Assembly: GCF_014042345.1 (NCBI RefSeq)
Contig: NZ_JACEZT010000004.1
Span: forward strand, 294,510-358,509
DNA from: Rugamonas brunnea
GTDB taxonomy: Bacteria; Pseudomonadota; Gammaproteobacteria; Burkholderiales; Burkholderiaceae_D
Reading direction: 5' to 3'
DNA: 64,000 nt
Within the stretch, counting starts at the first letter, position 1. Every line of letters begins with the position of its first letter. Shown one piece after another: positions 41,701-49,690 of this stretch. The position numbers and the translations under genes were made by a program. Under the pieces are notes generated by a model. It ran no database searches, had not been told where the DNA came from, and saw nothing but the letters and a program-made list of their open reading frames with translations.

Positions 41701-42430
41701 GGCGCAGGACCAGTTCGAGCTGCACTACCAGCCCATCATGGATATCGGCACGCGCCGCCTGCACGCGATGGAGGTGCTGCTGCGCTGGCGCGGCCCTGAC
41801 GGCGAGCTGGTGATGCCCGACCATTTCATCCCCATCATCGAGGAGAATGGGATGATCGTGCCGATCGGCGAATGGGTGATCCGCACGGCCTGCCGGCAAA
41901 GCATGGAATGGCAGCGCCAGGGCTTGCTGCCGGTGCCGCTGGCCGTCAACCTGTCGGCGCGCCAGTTCATGCACCGCGGCCTGATCGACTCGATCCGCAC
42001 CATCCTGGACGAGACGGGCATCGCGCCCGGCCTGCTCGAATTCGAGATCACCGAAACGGCGCTGATGCAGCACGGCGAACAGACGCTCGACATCCTGGGC
42101 CAGATCAACGCCATGGGCATCCGGCTGTCGATCGACGATTTCGGCACCGGCTATTCCAGCCTGGCCTATCTGAAGCGGTTCCCGGTCAAGAAGATCAAGA
42201 TCGACCGCGCCTTCATCAAGGACCTGGAGCAGAGCGCCGAGGATGGCGCCATCGTGGACGCCATCATCGCCCTGTCGGGCAGCCTGCAGTTGTCGGTGGT
42301 GGCCGAAGGGGTGGAGACGGAAGGGCAGTACACGCTGCTGCAGCGCAGCGGCTGCCAGTACGCGCAGGGCTATCTGTTCTCGCAGCCGGTGCCGCATACG
42401 ACGGCCCAGCTGCTGCTGCCGCGCGCCTGA
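38774..42430 (+). CDS. Multi-PAS GGDEF-EAL cyclic-di-GMP protein
   Basis: 1218 aa, no membrane helix seen, so probably cytoplasmic. An N-terminal PAS is followed by about five tandem PAS units, each opening with a near-identical phrase (LLEQQAILDNAAVGIMF, LLEMQAIMDSAPLAIGF, LLEQKAILDNASVGILF, EVEAIMTNASMAILF, LLENQAILDSAVLGISV) and ending WIIEDxSE-like. Then GGDEF (872-876, intact, with FIDLDRFKTINDSLGH) and an EAL domain with EVL (1000-1002), NLSARQF, EITETALM, DDFGTGYSSL and AEGVET. Both synthesis and breakdown of c-di-GMP are possible; the intact metal residues favour an active phosphodiesterase. Confidence 0.93.
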   Translation: MGRQVTTNDVSTNPECVADALQLIGVPACACDGAGVVRAANGELAALLGRDPVGAPVAELFARHVRADSGVQLNTALGAAQGRQWDSCLSCAGGQYIAVRAWAKPLPGNGDGGATIVFQDVSAVQRDHKALRKTLLEQQAILDNAAVGIMFSKASVIQECNLRCADMLGYARHELEGEGTVVVHVSAQAHIELGREAGPPLRRGESFTTEMQLRRKDGSLFWARLFGRAVDPQNTDDGTVWIIEDIDERRRDEEKLRRTLLEMQAIMDSAPLAIGFQRDDRVLRYNQRFGEFFGFEGDSGVGRLTSELYPSTEAFEAVVKKARPLLARGKPFQAEMEMRRQDGSTFWAHAFGYVINPGRTQQDSIWIFDDRSAQKKAEEDTKQLLLEQKAILDNASVGILFSKAQHMLSCNPRLAEMFGYTREEMMGLHASIVFPSPEAYAKFGLEASPLLGCGLPFERDEFQFKRKDGSLFWCRVRAKAVDAEHSDGGTIWILEDVSESRETKMEVEAIMTNASMAILFTKNRVITRYNRGFGEMFGYHADEALGLPGRALYPSQQAYDELGAAASPLLSVGKPFQTEVEMQRQDGSVLWAQLIGYVVNPADPTQGTIWIIEDRSEQRQAEETLRNALLENQAILDSAVLGISVVEHGHNLRCNSKMEELFGYEPGGMNGLSVQAFYADKAAWQRARAETADDFLAGRVNMSEYQLVRKDGSTFWARLSGRPFDLSKPRGRSVWLVDDITARREAAEAVSRARDELEVRVLERTAELAGANALLQGEIVERRQAEARVHHMAYHDSLTGLPNRALLADRLDRAMLAAQRSERKLAVMFIDLDRFKTINDSLGHMTGDQLLKEVASRLCRAVRASDTVARLGGDEFVVLVPGIRNVDEAVNVAEKIIAALSDAFPLEGRNLHITPSIGICVYPDDGGDVETLMRHADAAMYHAKASGRNNYQFFTQTMNLAAARHFELESSLRSALAQDQFELHYQPIMDIGTRRLHAMEVLLRWRGPDGELVMPDHFIPIIEENGMIVPIGEWVIRTACRQSMEWQRQGLLPVPLAVNLSARQFMHRGLIDSIRTILDETGIAPGLLEFEITETALMQHGEQTLDILGQINAMGIRLSIDDFGTGYSSLAYLKRFPVKKIKIDRAFIKDLEQSAEDGAIVDAIIALSGSLQLSVVAEGVETEGQYTLLQRSGCQYAQGYLFSQPVPHTTAQLLLPRA

Positions 42431-42463
42431 GCGCGGCCGGCGCCCGCGCGATCAATCAGTCAA

Positions 42464-43228
42464 TCAATCGATGGTGGCGATCACCGGCGCGTGGTCGGAC
42501 GGCTGTTCCCATTTACGCGGTTCACGGTCGATCACGCAGGCGCTGCAGCGCGCCGCCAGCGCCGGCGACAGCAGGATATGGTCGATGCGCAGGCCTTTGT
42601 TGAGGCGGAAGCCCAACTGGCGGTAGTCCCACCAGCTGAACGACTTGTCGGCCTGTTCGAACAGCCGGAACGCATCCTTGAGTCCCAGTTCGTTCAGGCG
42701 CAGCAGCGCGGCCCGTTCCTGGTCCGACACCAGCACCTGGCCGGCCCAAGCCACGGGGTCGTGCACGTCGCGGTCTTCGGGGGCGATGTTGTAATCGCCC
42801 AGCACGGCCAGTTGCGGATATTGCTGCGCTTGCTCATAGAGCCAGTCGCGGAACGCGGCCAGCCAGCCCAGCTTGTAGCCGTACTTTTCCGAGTCCACGC
42901 TCTGGCCGTTGGGCACGTAGGCGCACACGATGCGCATGCCGTTGATGGTGGCGGCCAGGATGCGCTGCTGGGCATCCTCGTAGTGGGGGTTGTTCTTGAC
43001 CACGTCCGTGATCGGCAGGCGCGACAGGATGGCCACGCCGTTATAGGTTTTCTGGCCCGTGTACACCACCTGGTAGCCGGCGGCCTCGATGGCGGCGGCG
43101 GGGAACTTGTCGTCCGTCAGCTTCGTTTCCTGCACGCACAGCACGTCGACGGGGTTGGCTTCCAGCCATTTGAGCACGTGCGGCAGGCGCACGTTGAGCG
43201 AGTTCACATTCCAGGTCGCTATTTTCAT
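42464..43228 (-). CDS. xthA: Exodeoxyribonuclease III
   Basis: 254 aa from the ATG at 43228. MKIATWNVNSLNVRLPHVLKWL, VQETKL, GDYNIAPEDRDVHDP and the C-terminal SDHAPV are the XthA motifs; the metal Glu and catalytic His are present. It is the AP endonuclease / 3'-5' exonuclease of base-excision repair. A longer frame upstream (to 43333) lacks family similarity. Confidence 0.95.
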   Translation of the reverse strand: MKIATWNVNSLNVRLPHVLKWLEANPVDVLCVQETKLTDDKFPAAAIEAAGYQVVYTGQKTYNGVAILSRLPITDVVKNNPHYEDAQQRILAATINGMRIVCAYVPNGQSVDSEKYGYKLGWLAAFRDWLYEQAQQYPQLAVLGDYNIAPEDRDVHDPVAWAGQVLVSDQERAALLRLNELGLKDAFRLFEQADKSFSWWDYRQLGFRLNKGLRIDHILLSPALAARCSACVIDREPRKWEQPSDHAPVIATID

Positions 43229-43729
43229 GATAGGGGCATTCCTTGCGAGTTCGGTGAGGGCATGTGCCCGGTGTGCGCGCATCTTACCGCAACCACGGGC
43301 GCGGCGTGCCGGGAACGGCGGCCAGGCGCCCAAGCATGCCGCCGCACACTGGGGAGTGGCACGAATCGGACAGGTATGCGATGATAATAATCAACAAATT
43401 GTTTAACTGTCGTGTTTTACAAAAAAACATCAAAAACCTTTGTGTCTTGACCGTCTGTGGTTCTAGAATGTTGCAAAATCGGGTAAAAGGAAAAATAATT
43501 GCCGATTATGCTTCATTGTTATCAAAATAGTACTAGAATCAGTTAACAGTGCGGCCAAAGAGCAATATACTTAGACCACCAGCGTTAAAAACTTTTGTTT
43601 CCACATGGCAATCAAAACAGGTGCACAATAGCGTACACTATATGTTGTAGTACGTTAATAGATGGTACTATTTGGAAATATTTGTCGTTTAACAGTGAAC
43701 TATGCGCGAAGCATTTGTAAAGGAAAAAA
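43229..43729. other. 501-base gene-free region with repeated TAGTAC motifs
   Basis: No convincing gene on either strand. The left 150 bases are GC-rich; the rest is very AT-rich for this genome. TAGTACTA (43528-43535, perfect palindrome) and TAGTAC-N11-GTACTA (43648-43670) repeat the same 6-mer, and a related GCGTACACTA lies at 43631-43640. It probably holds the promoter and operators of the downstream gene, or an unannotated small RNA. Confidence 0.4.
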
Positions 43730-44140
43730 ATGCGTACTGCATTTGAAGCATGGGCGCAGAAGGATGGCCATATTGTCCGCCGGCGCGAAGACAAGCCAGA
43801 CGAGTATCTGGTCTACGAAACCCAACGTCGCTGGGTCATCTGGCAGGCGGCGCTCGAACACGGCAAAACGCCGGGCGGGCGCAAGACGGCTGCGCAAAAG
43901 GCAGCCGCAGCGGAGAAGGCGGCTGTCAGCGCCCGCTCCGCCGTGCAACGGGCTCCGTCCATCAATCCGGACGAGGCAACCGTGCGCACCCAGGTGCTCA
44001 ACGAGGTGCTCGATGCGTTCTCCACCCTCGGGGGCGAGCGCGGCATGGAGGACATCCTCAAGGTGATCCAGGGCCTGAAGCAGAAACAGCAGCAGAAAGA
44101 AGTGGCCGAGGAACGGATGGCCGTCAAGAAGAACGACTGA
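43730..44140 (+). CDS. Hypothetical 136-aa basic protein
   Basis: ATG 43730 follows AAAGGAAAAAA. The N-terminus (FEAWAQKDGHIVRRREDKPDEYLVYETQRRWVIWQAALEHG) is rich in Trp and charged residues, like small phage-associated or plasmid-type proteins; the middle is an Ala/Lys-rich helix (TAAQKAAAAEKAAVSARSAV) and the end a Lys/Gln coiled coil (LKQKQQQKEVAEERMAVKKND). I do not recognise a family. The gene after it begins 5 bases downstream, so the two form a unit. Confidence 0.6.
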   Translation: MRTAFEAWAQKDGHIVRRREDKPDEYLVYETQRRWVIWQAALEHGKTPGGRKTAAQKAAAAEKAAVSARSAVQRAPSINPDEATVRTQVLNEVLDAFSTLGGERGMEDILKVIQGLKQKQQQKEVAEERMAVKKND

Positions 44141-44145
44141 CGGCT

Positions 44146-44334
44146 ATGCGCTTTCGTCACTACAAAGGGGGCGTCTACGAGCTGGTATGCGAGGCGACCC
44201 TGGAGGCGGACCTGACGCCCATGATCGTGTATCGTGCGGCCGATGGTTCGGTGTGGGTGCGGCCCAAGGACGTCTTCTTCCAGCTGATCGAAGTGGACGG
44301 CGTTATGGTGCAGCGCTTTGCGCCCATTAACTGA
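44146..44334 (+). CDS. DUF1653 family protein
   Basis: 62 aa from ATG 44146. RFRHYKGGVYELVCEATLEADLTPMIVYRAADGSVWVRPKDVFFQLI is a full DUF1653 domain (small beta barrel, function unknown). It starts 5 bases after the previous gene and ends 4 bases before the next, so it is probably co-transcribed. Confidence 0.82.
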   Translation: MRFRHYKGGVYELVCEATLEADLTPMIVYRAADGSVWVRPKDVFFQLIEVDGVMVQRFAPIN

Positions 44335-44338
44335 GCGT

Positions 44339-44824
44339 ATGGCGAAGCCTGTGTCACGCTATTTCCTCGCCCTGGCCCTGCTGTGCGGGGCCGCCGCCGT
44401 CCGGGCCGAGAACATCGGCTCGGTCGATACGGCGTTCCAGTTGCTGGGGCCGGACCACAAGGTGGTGGTGGAAGTGTTCGACGACCCGCGCGTGGGTGGC
44501 GTCAGTTGCTACCTGTCGCGCGCCAAGACGGGCGGCTTCAAGGGCGCCATCGGCGTGGCCGAAGACAAGGCCGAAGCTTCCGTCGCCTGCCGCCAGGTGG
44601 GCGAAATTCATTTCAACGGCGAGCTGCCCAAGCAGGAAGAAGTGTTTTCCGAGCGGGCCTCCATCCTGTTCAAGCATGTGCGCGTGGTGCGCATGGTGGA
44701 CCCCAGGCGCAACGCCCTGGTCTACCTGGTCTATTCCGATCGCCTGATCGACGGCAGCCCCAAAAACAGCGTGACGGCGGTGCCCGTTCCTGCCAATATG
44801 CCTGTGCCCCTGCGGCGAAAATAA
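44339..44824 (+). CDS. creA: CreA family periplasmic protein
   Basis: 161 aa from ATG 44339. Signal peptide ending AAAVRA, then ENIGSVDTAFQLLGPDHKVVVEVFDDPRVGGVSCYLSRAKTGGFKG and ACRQVGEI, the CreA hallmarks with two conserved cysteines. CreA is a widely conserved periplasmic protein of unclear role. It follows the DUF1653 gene by 4 bases. Confidence 0.9.
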   Translation: MAKPVSRYFLALALLCGAAAVRAENIGSVDTAFQLLGPDHKVVVEVFDDPRVGGVSCYLSRAKTGGFKGAIGVAEDKAEASVACRQVGEIHFNGELPKQEEVFSERASILFKHVRVVRMVDPRRNALVYLVYSDRLIDGSPKNSVTAVPVPANMPVPLRRK

Positions 44825-44866
44825 TTCCCTGTCGCGGACCGCTGTCCGCCCTGTTCGAGGTTGACC

Positions 44867-45319
44867 ATGTACCGACTCGCCGCCCGCCTATCGCTGGCAT
44901 CGTTGGCCTGCCTGGCCCTGCTGGCCGGTTGCGCCACCCTGACCGAATCGACCCAGCAGGACGTGCTGGTGCAAACCATCCTGGATAACCATGAACTGCC
45001 CGGCGTCGGTTGTGTGCTCGACAACGACGTCGGCAAATGGTTCGTCACCACGCCGGCGCGCGTCACCATCCGCAAGAGCGCGGGCGCGCTGCGCATCGAT
45101 TGCCGCAAGGATGGCGGCGACTGGGCTTACGAGAAAGTGGAATCGAAGGTCAACGCCACCCTGTGGGGCAATGTGGTGCTGACGGCGGGCGCCGGCTATT
45201 TCGTCGACCGCAATACGGGCGCCGGCTTCGATTATCCGTCCACGCTGACCGTCACCATGCACAAAGGCGACGCGGGGGAGGGGATGCCGCCACCGCCGGC
45301 CGGCGTGACGGTGTTTTAA
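44867..45319 (+). CDS. Putative outer-membrane-type lipoprotein
   Basis: 150 aa from ATG 44867 with GAGG at 44857-44860. The signal peptide ends in a lipobox (LALLAGC, Cys at about 22). The mature part has CVLDNDVGKWFVTTPARVTI and ALRIDCRKDG, suggesting a Cys-Cys pair, then a glycine-rich hydrophobic stretch (NVVLTAGAGYFVDRNTGAGFDYP) reminiscent of small translocating lipoproteins. Family not known to me. Last gene before a shared terminator. Confidence 0.75.
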   Translation: MYRLAARLSLASLACLALLAGCATLTESTQQDVLVQTILDNHELPGVGCVLDNDVGKWFVTTPARVTIRKSAGALRIDCRKDGGDWAYEKVESKVNATLWGNVVLTAGAGYFVDRNTGAGFDYPSTLTVTMHKGDAGEGMPPPPAGVTVF

Positions 45320-45331
45320 CGCTGCTCCAGT

Positions 45332-45369
45332 AAAAATGGCGAACCGGCCGGGCCGGTTCGCCATTTTTT
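45332..45369. terminator. Bidirectional terminator between the lipoprotein gene and pepA
   Basis: A very long stem: AATGGCGAACCGGCC (45335-45349) pairs with GGCCGGTTCGCCATT (45351-45365), with A-run before and T-run after. Confidence 0.92.
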
Positions 45370-45394
45370 ATTGCGATCTTTAGACGCCGGTGTA

Positions 45395-46888
45395 TCAGGC
45401 GCGGTTGATCAGGAAATTGCTCAGCAGGGGCACAGGGCGGCCGGTGGCGCCCTTGGCGCCGCCCGACTTCCAGGCCGTGCCGGCGATGTCGATGTGGGCC
45501 CAGGTGTACTTGCGGGTGAAGTTCTCCAGGAACGCGGCCGCCGTGCACGAGGCGCCGCCCGGCGTGCCGATGTTGGCCAGGTCGGCGAAGTTGGACTTCA
45601 GCTGCTCGTTGTACAGCTCACCGATCGGCAGGCGCCATGCCGTGTCGCTGGCGGCCTTGCCGGCGGCCAGCAGTTCGGCGGCCAGCTTCTCGTGGGCTTC
45701 GTCGTCGCGCGTGAACAGGCCGCTGTTGTGGTGGCCCAGGGCCACGATGCAGGCGCCCGTCAGGGTGGCGATGTCGATCACGGCGGCCGGCTTGAAGCGT
45801 TCGGCGTAGGTCAGCGCGTCGCACAGCACCAGGCGGCCTTCGGCGTCCGTGTTGAGGATCTCGATGGTCAGGCCGCTCATCGAGGTGACGATGTCGCCCG
45901 GCTTGGTGGCGCGGCCCGATGGCATGTTTTCGCAGGCGGCGATCACGCCGATCACGTTCAGCTTCAGGTTCATCTCGCCGATGGCGCGGAAGGTGCCCAG
46001 CACCGAGGCGGCGCCGCCCATGTCGTACTTCATCTCGTCCATGCCGGGACCGGGCTTGAGCGAAATGCCGCCCGTGTCGAAGGTGATGCCTTTACCGACC
46101 AGCACCACGGGCGCGTCCTTGGCCTTGCCGCCCATGTGCTTGATGACGATGAACTTCGGTGGCTGCTCGCTGCCGTTGGTGACGGACAGGAAGCTGTTCA
46201 TCTTCAGCGATTCGAGCTGCTTGCGGTCCAGGATCTCGACGTCGAACTTGTACTCCTTGCCCAGCTTCTTGGCCGTGTCGGCCAGGTAGGTCGGGGTGCA
46301 GACGTTGGCCGACAGGTTGCCCAGTTCCTTGGTCAGGTCCATGCCGTTGGCGATGGCGATTGCCTGCGCCAGCGCCAGCTTGGTGCCGGCGTTGTTCGGC
46401 ACGGCCAGCGCGATCTTCTTCACGCCCGTTGGCGCCGGGTCTTTCTTGCTCTTCTGTCCGTCGGTGCGGAACACGGCTTCGTGCGCCGATTGCACCACGT
46501 TGCGGATGGCCCACTGCACATCGCGCTCTTTCACTTCTTCCATCGGTAATGCGATAATGGCGTCGCTCGCGCCCAGCGTGGCGAAAACCTTGAGCGCGGC
46601 GCCCACGGCGCTGGCGAAGCTCTTTTCGCTGGCCGTTTCGTCGCTGCCCAGGCCCACCAGCAGCACGCGCTCAGCCGCCGCGCCTTTCACATCGCGCAGC
46701 AGCAGCGTGGTGCCGGCCTTGCCCGTGATGTCGCCGGACTTGAGGGCGGCAGTGATTTCACCGGCGCTATCGAGCGCCTTGGCGGCGGCCGACAGCTTCT
46801 TGTTCTCGAAAACCGCAACGGCAACGCAGCCGGCCTTGGCCGACGCGATGGTGTTTTTTGTGTCGAATGCTTTTATGCTAAAGTCCAT
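45395..46888 (-). CDS. pepA: Leucyl aminopeptidase PepA
   Basis: 497 aa, normal length. C-terminal M17 domain with [30 protein letters not shown] and [12 protein letters not shown], which supply both metal sites and the catalytic Lys/Arg. In E. coli PepA is also a DNA-binding protein (Xer recombination, carAB repression). Divergent from lptFG, as in many proteobacteria. Confidence 0.96.
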   Translation of the reverse strand: MDFSIKAFDTKNTIASAKAGCVAVAVFENKKLSAAAKALDSAGEITAALKSGDITGKAGTTLLLRDVKGAAAERVLLVGLGSDETASEKSFASAVGAALKVFATLGASDAIIALPMEEVKERDVQWAIRNVVQSAHEAVFRTDGQKSKKDPAPTGVKKIALAVPNNAGTKLALAQAIAIANGMDLTKELGNLSANVCTPTYLADTAKKLGKEYKFDVEILDRKQLESLKMNSFLSVTNGSEQPPKFIVIKHMGGKAKDAPVVLVGKGITFDTGGISLKPGPGMDEMKYDMGGAASVLGTFRAIGEMNLKLNVIGVIAACENMPSGRATKPGDIVTSMSGLTIEILNTDAEGRLVLCDALTYAERFKPAAVIDIATLTGACIVALGHHNSGLFTRDDEAHEKLAAELLAAGKAASDTAWRLPIGELYNEQLKSNFADLANIGTPGGASCTAAAFLENFTRKYTWAHIDIAGTAWKSGGAKGATGRPVPLLSNFLINRA

Positions 46889-46950
46889 TGGATTCTCCGT
46901 GTCGTATGCATTTCATGCGCGCCTTGTGGGCCGCGTCATCTTACTTAACC

Positions 46951-46976
46951 TAAGGATGCGTGGTTTCGCATCCTTA
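46951..46976. promoter_or_regulatory. Inverted repeat between pepA and lptF
   Basis: TAAGGATGCG (46951-46960) pairs perfectly with CGCATCCTTA (46967-46976) around 6 bases. It lies in the divergent promoter region, 22 bases before the lptF start, and is not followed by a T-run, so an operator is more likely than a terminator. Confidence 0.5.
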
Positions 46977-46998
46977 ACTACCGAATTATAAGCTTCGA

Positions 46999-48132
46999 AT
47001 GATCTTTCAACGTGCCCTTCAACGCGAGATGGCCAGTGCGGCCGGGGCGACCTTCACTGTGTTGTTCAGTATTTCCGTCACCTGGACCCTGATCACCATC
47101 CTGGGCAAGGCCGCCGGCGGCAAGGTCGCATCGGGCGACGTGCTGGCCCTGATCCTGTTCGCGGCCTTGAATTATCTGCCAACTATCCTGATCCTCACCA
47201 GCTTTATTTCGGTGCTGATGGTGGTCACGCGCAGCTACCGTGATTCGGAGATGGTGGTGTGGTTCGCCTCTGGCCTGAGCCTGACCAAGTGGATACGCCC
47301 GGTGCTCAACTTCGGCCTGCCGATGGTGCTGTTGACGGCCATGCTCAGTTTCGTGGCCACGCCGTGGGCCAAGCAGAAAAGCTCGGAGTATGTCGAACGG
47401 TTCGAGAAGCGCGAGGATTTGCAGAAGGTCTCGCCGGGCCAGTTCCGAGAATCGGCATCGGCCAACCGCATCTTCTTCGTGGAAGGGGCCGATGGCAAAT
47501 CGCAGGTGGTGCAGAACGTGTTCGTCAACACGGTCGATGAACATGGCACGGCCGTCATCGTGGCGCGCGAAGGCGTGATCACGGCGGCCCAGAACGGGCA
47601 GCGCTACCTGGTGCTCAAGAACGGCCGCCGCTACCAGGGCGTGCCGGGCCAGGCCGATTTCCAGACCATGGAGTTCGAGCGTTACAGCATGCGCGTGGCC
47701 AACCATGCGCAGGACCTGGAATCGGACCATAGCGCCGACGCGCTCACCACCATGGCGCTGATTAAATTGACCAGCAACGAGGCGCGCGCCGAACTGTTGT
47801 GGCGCATCGCATCGCCGATGACCTGCCTGGTGCTGATCCTGCTGGCTATTCCGCTCGGCTTCGTCAACCCGCGCGCCGGCAGCTCGGCCAACCTGATCAT
47901 CGCGCTGCTGGTGTTCTTCAGCTACAGCAACCTGGTCAAGCTGTTCGAGGCCAGCGTCAAGCAGGGCCGCTTCGGCTTCGCGCTGTCGTGGTGGCCGCTG
48001 CACCTGATCGCGGGGCTGGCCGTGCTGGGCCTGTTCGCGTGGCGCTTGAACCTGAATCACCGCTACCATCCGCTGGCGCTGCTGGCGGCCTTCAAGCGCA
48101 CCGGCGCCCGCAAGGAAGGCGCCAACAAATGA
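46999..48132 (+). CDS. lptF: LPS export permease LptF
   Basis: 377 aa. MIFQRALQREMASAAGATFTVLFSISVTW, then three membrane helices, a periplasmic jellyroll part (about 140-265) and three more helices; typical of the YjgP/YjgQ family. With LptB and LptG it extracts LPS from the inner membrane. Its stop overlaps the lptG start (ATGA). Confidence 0.95.
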   Translation: MIFQRALQREMASAAGATFTVLFSISVTWTLITILGKAAGGKVASGDVLALILFAALNYLPTILILTSFISVLMVVTRSYRDSEMVVWFASGLSLTKWIRPVLNFGLPMVLLTAMLSFVATPWAKQKSSEYVERFEKREDLQKVSPGQFRESASANRIFFVEGADGKSQVVQNVFVNTVDEHGTAVIVAREGVITAAQNGQRYLVLKNGRRYQGVPGQADFQTMEFERYSMRVANHAQDLESDHSADALTTMALIKLTSNEARAELLWRIASPMTCLVLILLAIPLGFVNPRAGSSANLIIALLVFFSYSNLVKLFEASVKQGRFGFALSWWPLHLIAGLAVLGLFAWRLNLNHRYHPLALLAAFKRTGARKEGANK

Positions 48133-49298
48133 AGATATTGCAGCGTTATTTAGCCGTCTCGATCCTGCAGGCGGTAGCGTTTGTGCTGGTGGCCTTCCTG
48201 GCTCTGCAGGCGTTCATGGACCTGACGGGCGAACTGCCGTCGATCGGCAAGAACGGCTACGCGATCCAGCACGCCTTCCTGTACGTGCTGATCCTGCTGC
48301 CGGGCCACGTGTACGAGGTGATGCCGCTGGCGGCGCTGATCGGCACCATCTACACGATGGCGCAATTCGCCTCCACCTCCGAGTTCACCATCATGCGCGC
48401 GTCCAGCATGTCGACCGGCATGGTGGCGTGGATGCTGGCCAAGATCGGCGTGGTGCTGGTGATCGTCACCTTCATCTTCGGTGAACTGATTGCGCCGCGC
48501 ACGGCGCCCATCGCCGACAAGATCAAGCTGGCCGCGCGCGGCGCGGCGATCTCCGGCGAATTCCGCTCCGGCATGTGGACCAAGGATATCGTCAAGAGCG
48601 AAGGCATGACGGGCACGGTGACCGGCTCGCGCTTCTTCAACGTGCGCGAAGTGCTACCCGACGGCCAGCTGGCCGACGTCAAGCTGTACGAGTTCGATAC
48701 CAATTTCCGCCTGCGCTCCCTCACGCTGGCCAAGAGCGCCACCTACCAGGGCGACAACACCTGGCGCCTGGCCGATGTGACGGAGAACCTGTTCACCAAC
48801 TCCGCGCTGCTCAAGCCGGGCAGCGAGGCCAACGTGGAGAACCATTACGCGCAGGCGTCCAGCGCCGTCACCACGCGCCACAGCGACACGCTGGACCTGG
48901 TGTCGGAGATCACGCCCAAGATCCTGTCCGTGTCCGGCGCCGATCCGGACCGCATGTCGGCCAATGAGCTGGCCGTGTACACCCGCCACCTGCAGGAGAA
49001 CAAGCAGGAGACCGAGCGCTTCAAAATCGCGTTCTGGAAGAAGCTGTTCGATCCGCTGGCCATCTTCGTGCTGATGGCCTTGGCGCTGCCGTTCGCCTAC
49101 CTGCATACGCGCGCGGGCGGCGTGAGCCTGAAGATCTTCGTCGGCATCATGATCGGCGTGAGCTTCCTGCTGATTAACACGCTGTTCTCGCATCTGGGCC
49201 TGCTCAGCACCTGGCCCGCCATTCTGACGGCGATCGCCCCGAGCGCCTTGTTCCTGCTGCTGGCGCTGGGCGCCTTGTGGTGGGTGGAGAGACATTGA
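48129..49298 (+). CDS. lptG: LPS export permease LptG
   Basis: 389 aa. KILQRYLAVSILQAVAFVLVAFLALQAFMDL and MPLAALIGTIYTMAQFASTSEFTIMRASSMS are typical LptG; same six-helix plan with a central periplasmic domain. It is translationally coupled to lptF and, through TGATG, to a CbiX-type gene. Confidence 0.95.
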   Translation: MKILQRYLAVSILQAVAFVLVAFLALQAFMDLTGELPSIGKNGYAIQHAFLYVLILLPGHVYEVMPLAALIGTIYTMAQFASTSEFTIMRASSMSTGMVAWMLAKIGVVLVIVTFIFGELIAPRTAPIADKIKLAARGAAISGEFRSGMWTKDIVKSEGMTGTVTGSRFFNVREVLPDGQLADVKLYEFDTNFRLRSLTLAKSATYQGDNTWRLADVTENLFTNSALLKPGSEANVENHYAQASSAVTTRHSDTLDLVSEITPKILSVSGADPDRMSANELAVYTRHLQENKQETERFKIAFWKKLFDPLAIFVLMALALPFAYLHTRAGGVSLKIFVGIMIGVSFLLINTLFSHLGLLSTWPAILTAIAPSALFLLLALGALWWVERH

Positions 49299-49675
49299 TG
49301 GCCAAACGTGCCCTGATCCTGTTCGCCCACGGCGCCCGCGCCGCTTCCTGGGCCGCGCCGTTTGAGCGCTTGCGCGACCTGACGCAGGCGCGCATGCCCG
49401 ATGTGTGCGTGTCGCTGGCCTTCCTGGAATTCATGACGCCGCAGTTGCCGGAGCTGGTGGCGGAGCTGGTGCGCAGCGGGATCGCGCAGGTGACGGTGGT
49501 GCCCGTGTTCCTGGGGCAGGGCGGCCACGTGCTGCGTGACCTGCCGGTAATGGTGGAGCAGTTGCGCGGCGCCTATCCGCAGGTTGCCATCAGCGTGGTG
49601 GAAGCGGCCGGCGAGAATGCGGCTGTGCTCAACGCCATCTGTGATTATTGCGTGGGCGCGCTGGACGCGCCCTGA
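49298..49675 (+). CDS. cbiX: Short CbiX/SirB-type sirohydrochlorin chelatase
   Basis: 125 aa from ATG 49298, overlapping the lptG stop (TGATG). LILFAHGARAASWAAPFERL holds the first conserved His; VVPVFLGQGGHVLRDLP holds the second. The length equals the one-domain CbiX form that works as a homodimer. It should insert iron (siroheme) or cobalt. The nearby cobA and siroheme-dependent cysI on the other strand support the iron role. Confidence 0.88.
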   Translation: MAKRALILFAHGARAASWAAPFERLRDLTQARMPDVCVSLAFLEFMTPQLPELVAELVRSGIAQVTVVPVFLGQGGHVLRDLPVMVEQLRGAYPQVAISVVEAAGENAAVLNAICDYCVGALDAP

Positions 49676-49690
49676 CCATGCTGCCCGGCC

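Noticed and set aside
36866..42397. An 1843-codon open frame on the minus strand
   Set aside because: Antisense to actP and the GGDEF-EAL gene, both certain by motifs; composition is typical of a shadow frame.
43229..43729. tRNA gene or small gene in the large gap
   Set aside because: No cloverleaf, no CCA-type end and no open frame with a ribosome site was found by eye; a covariance-model search would be decisive.
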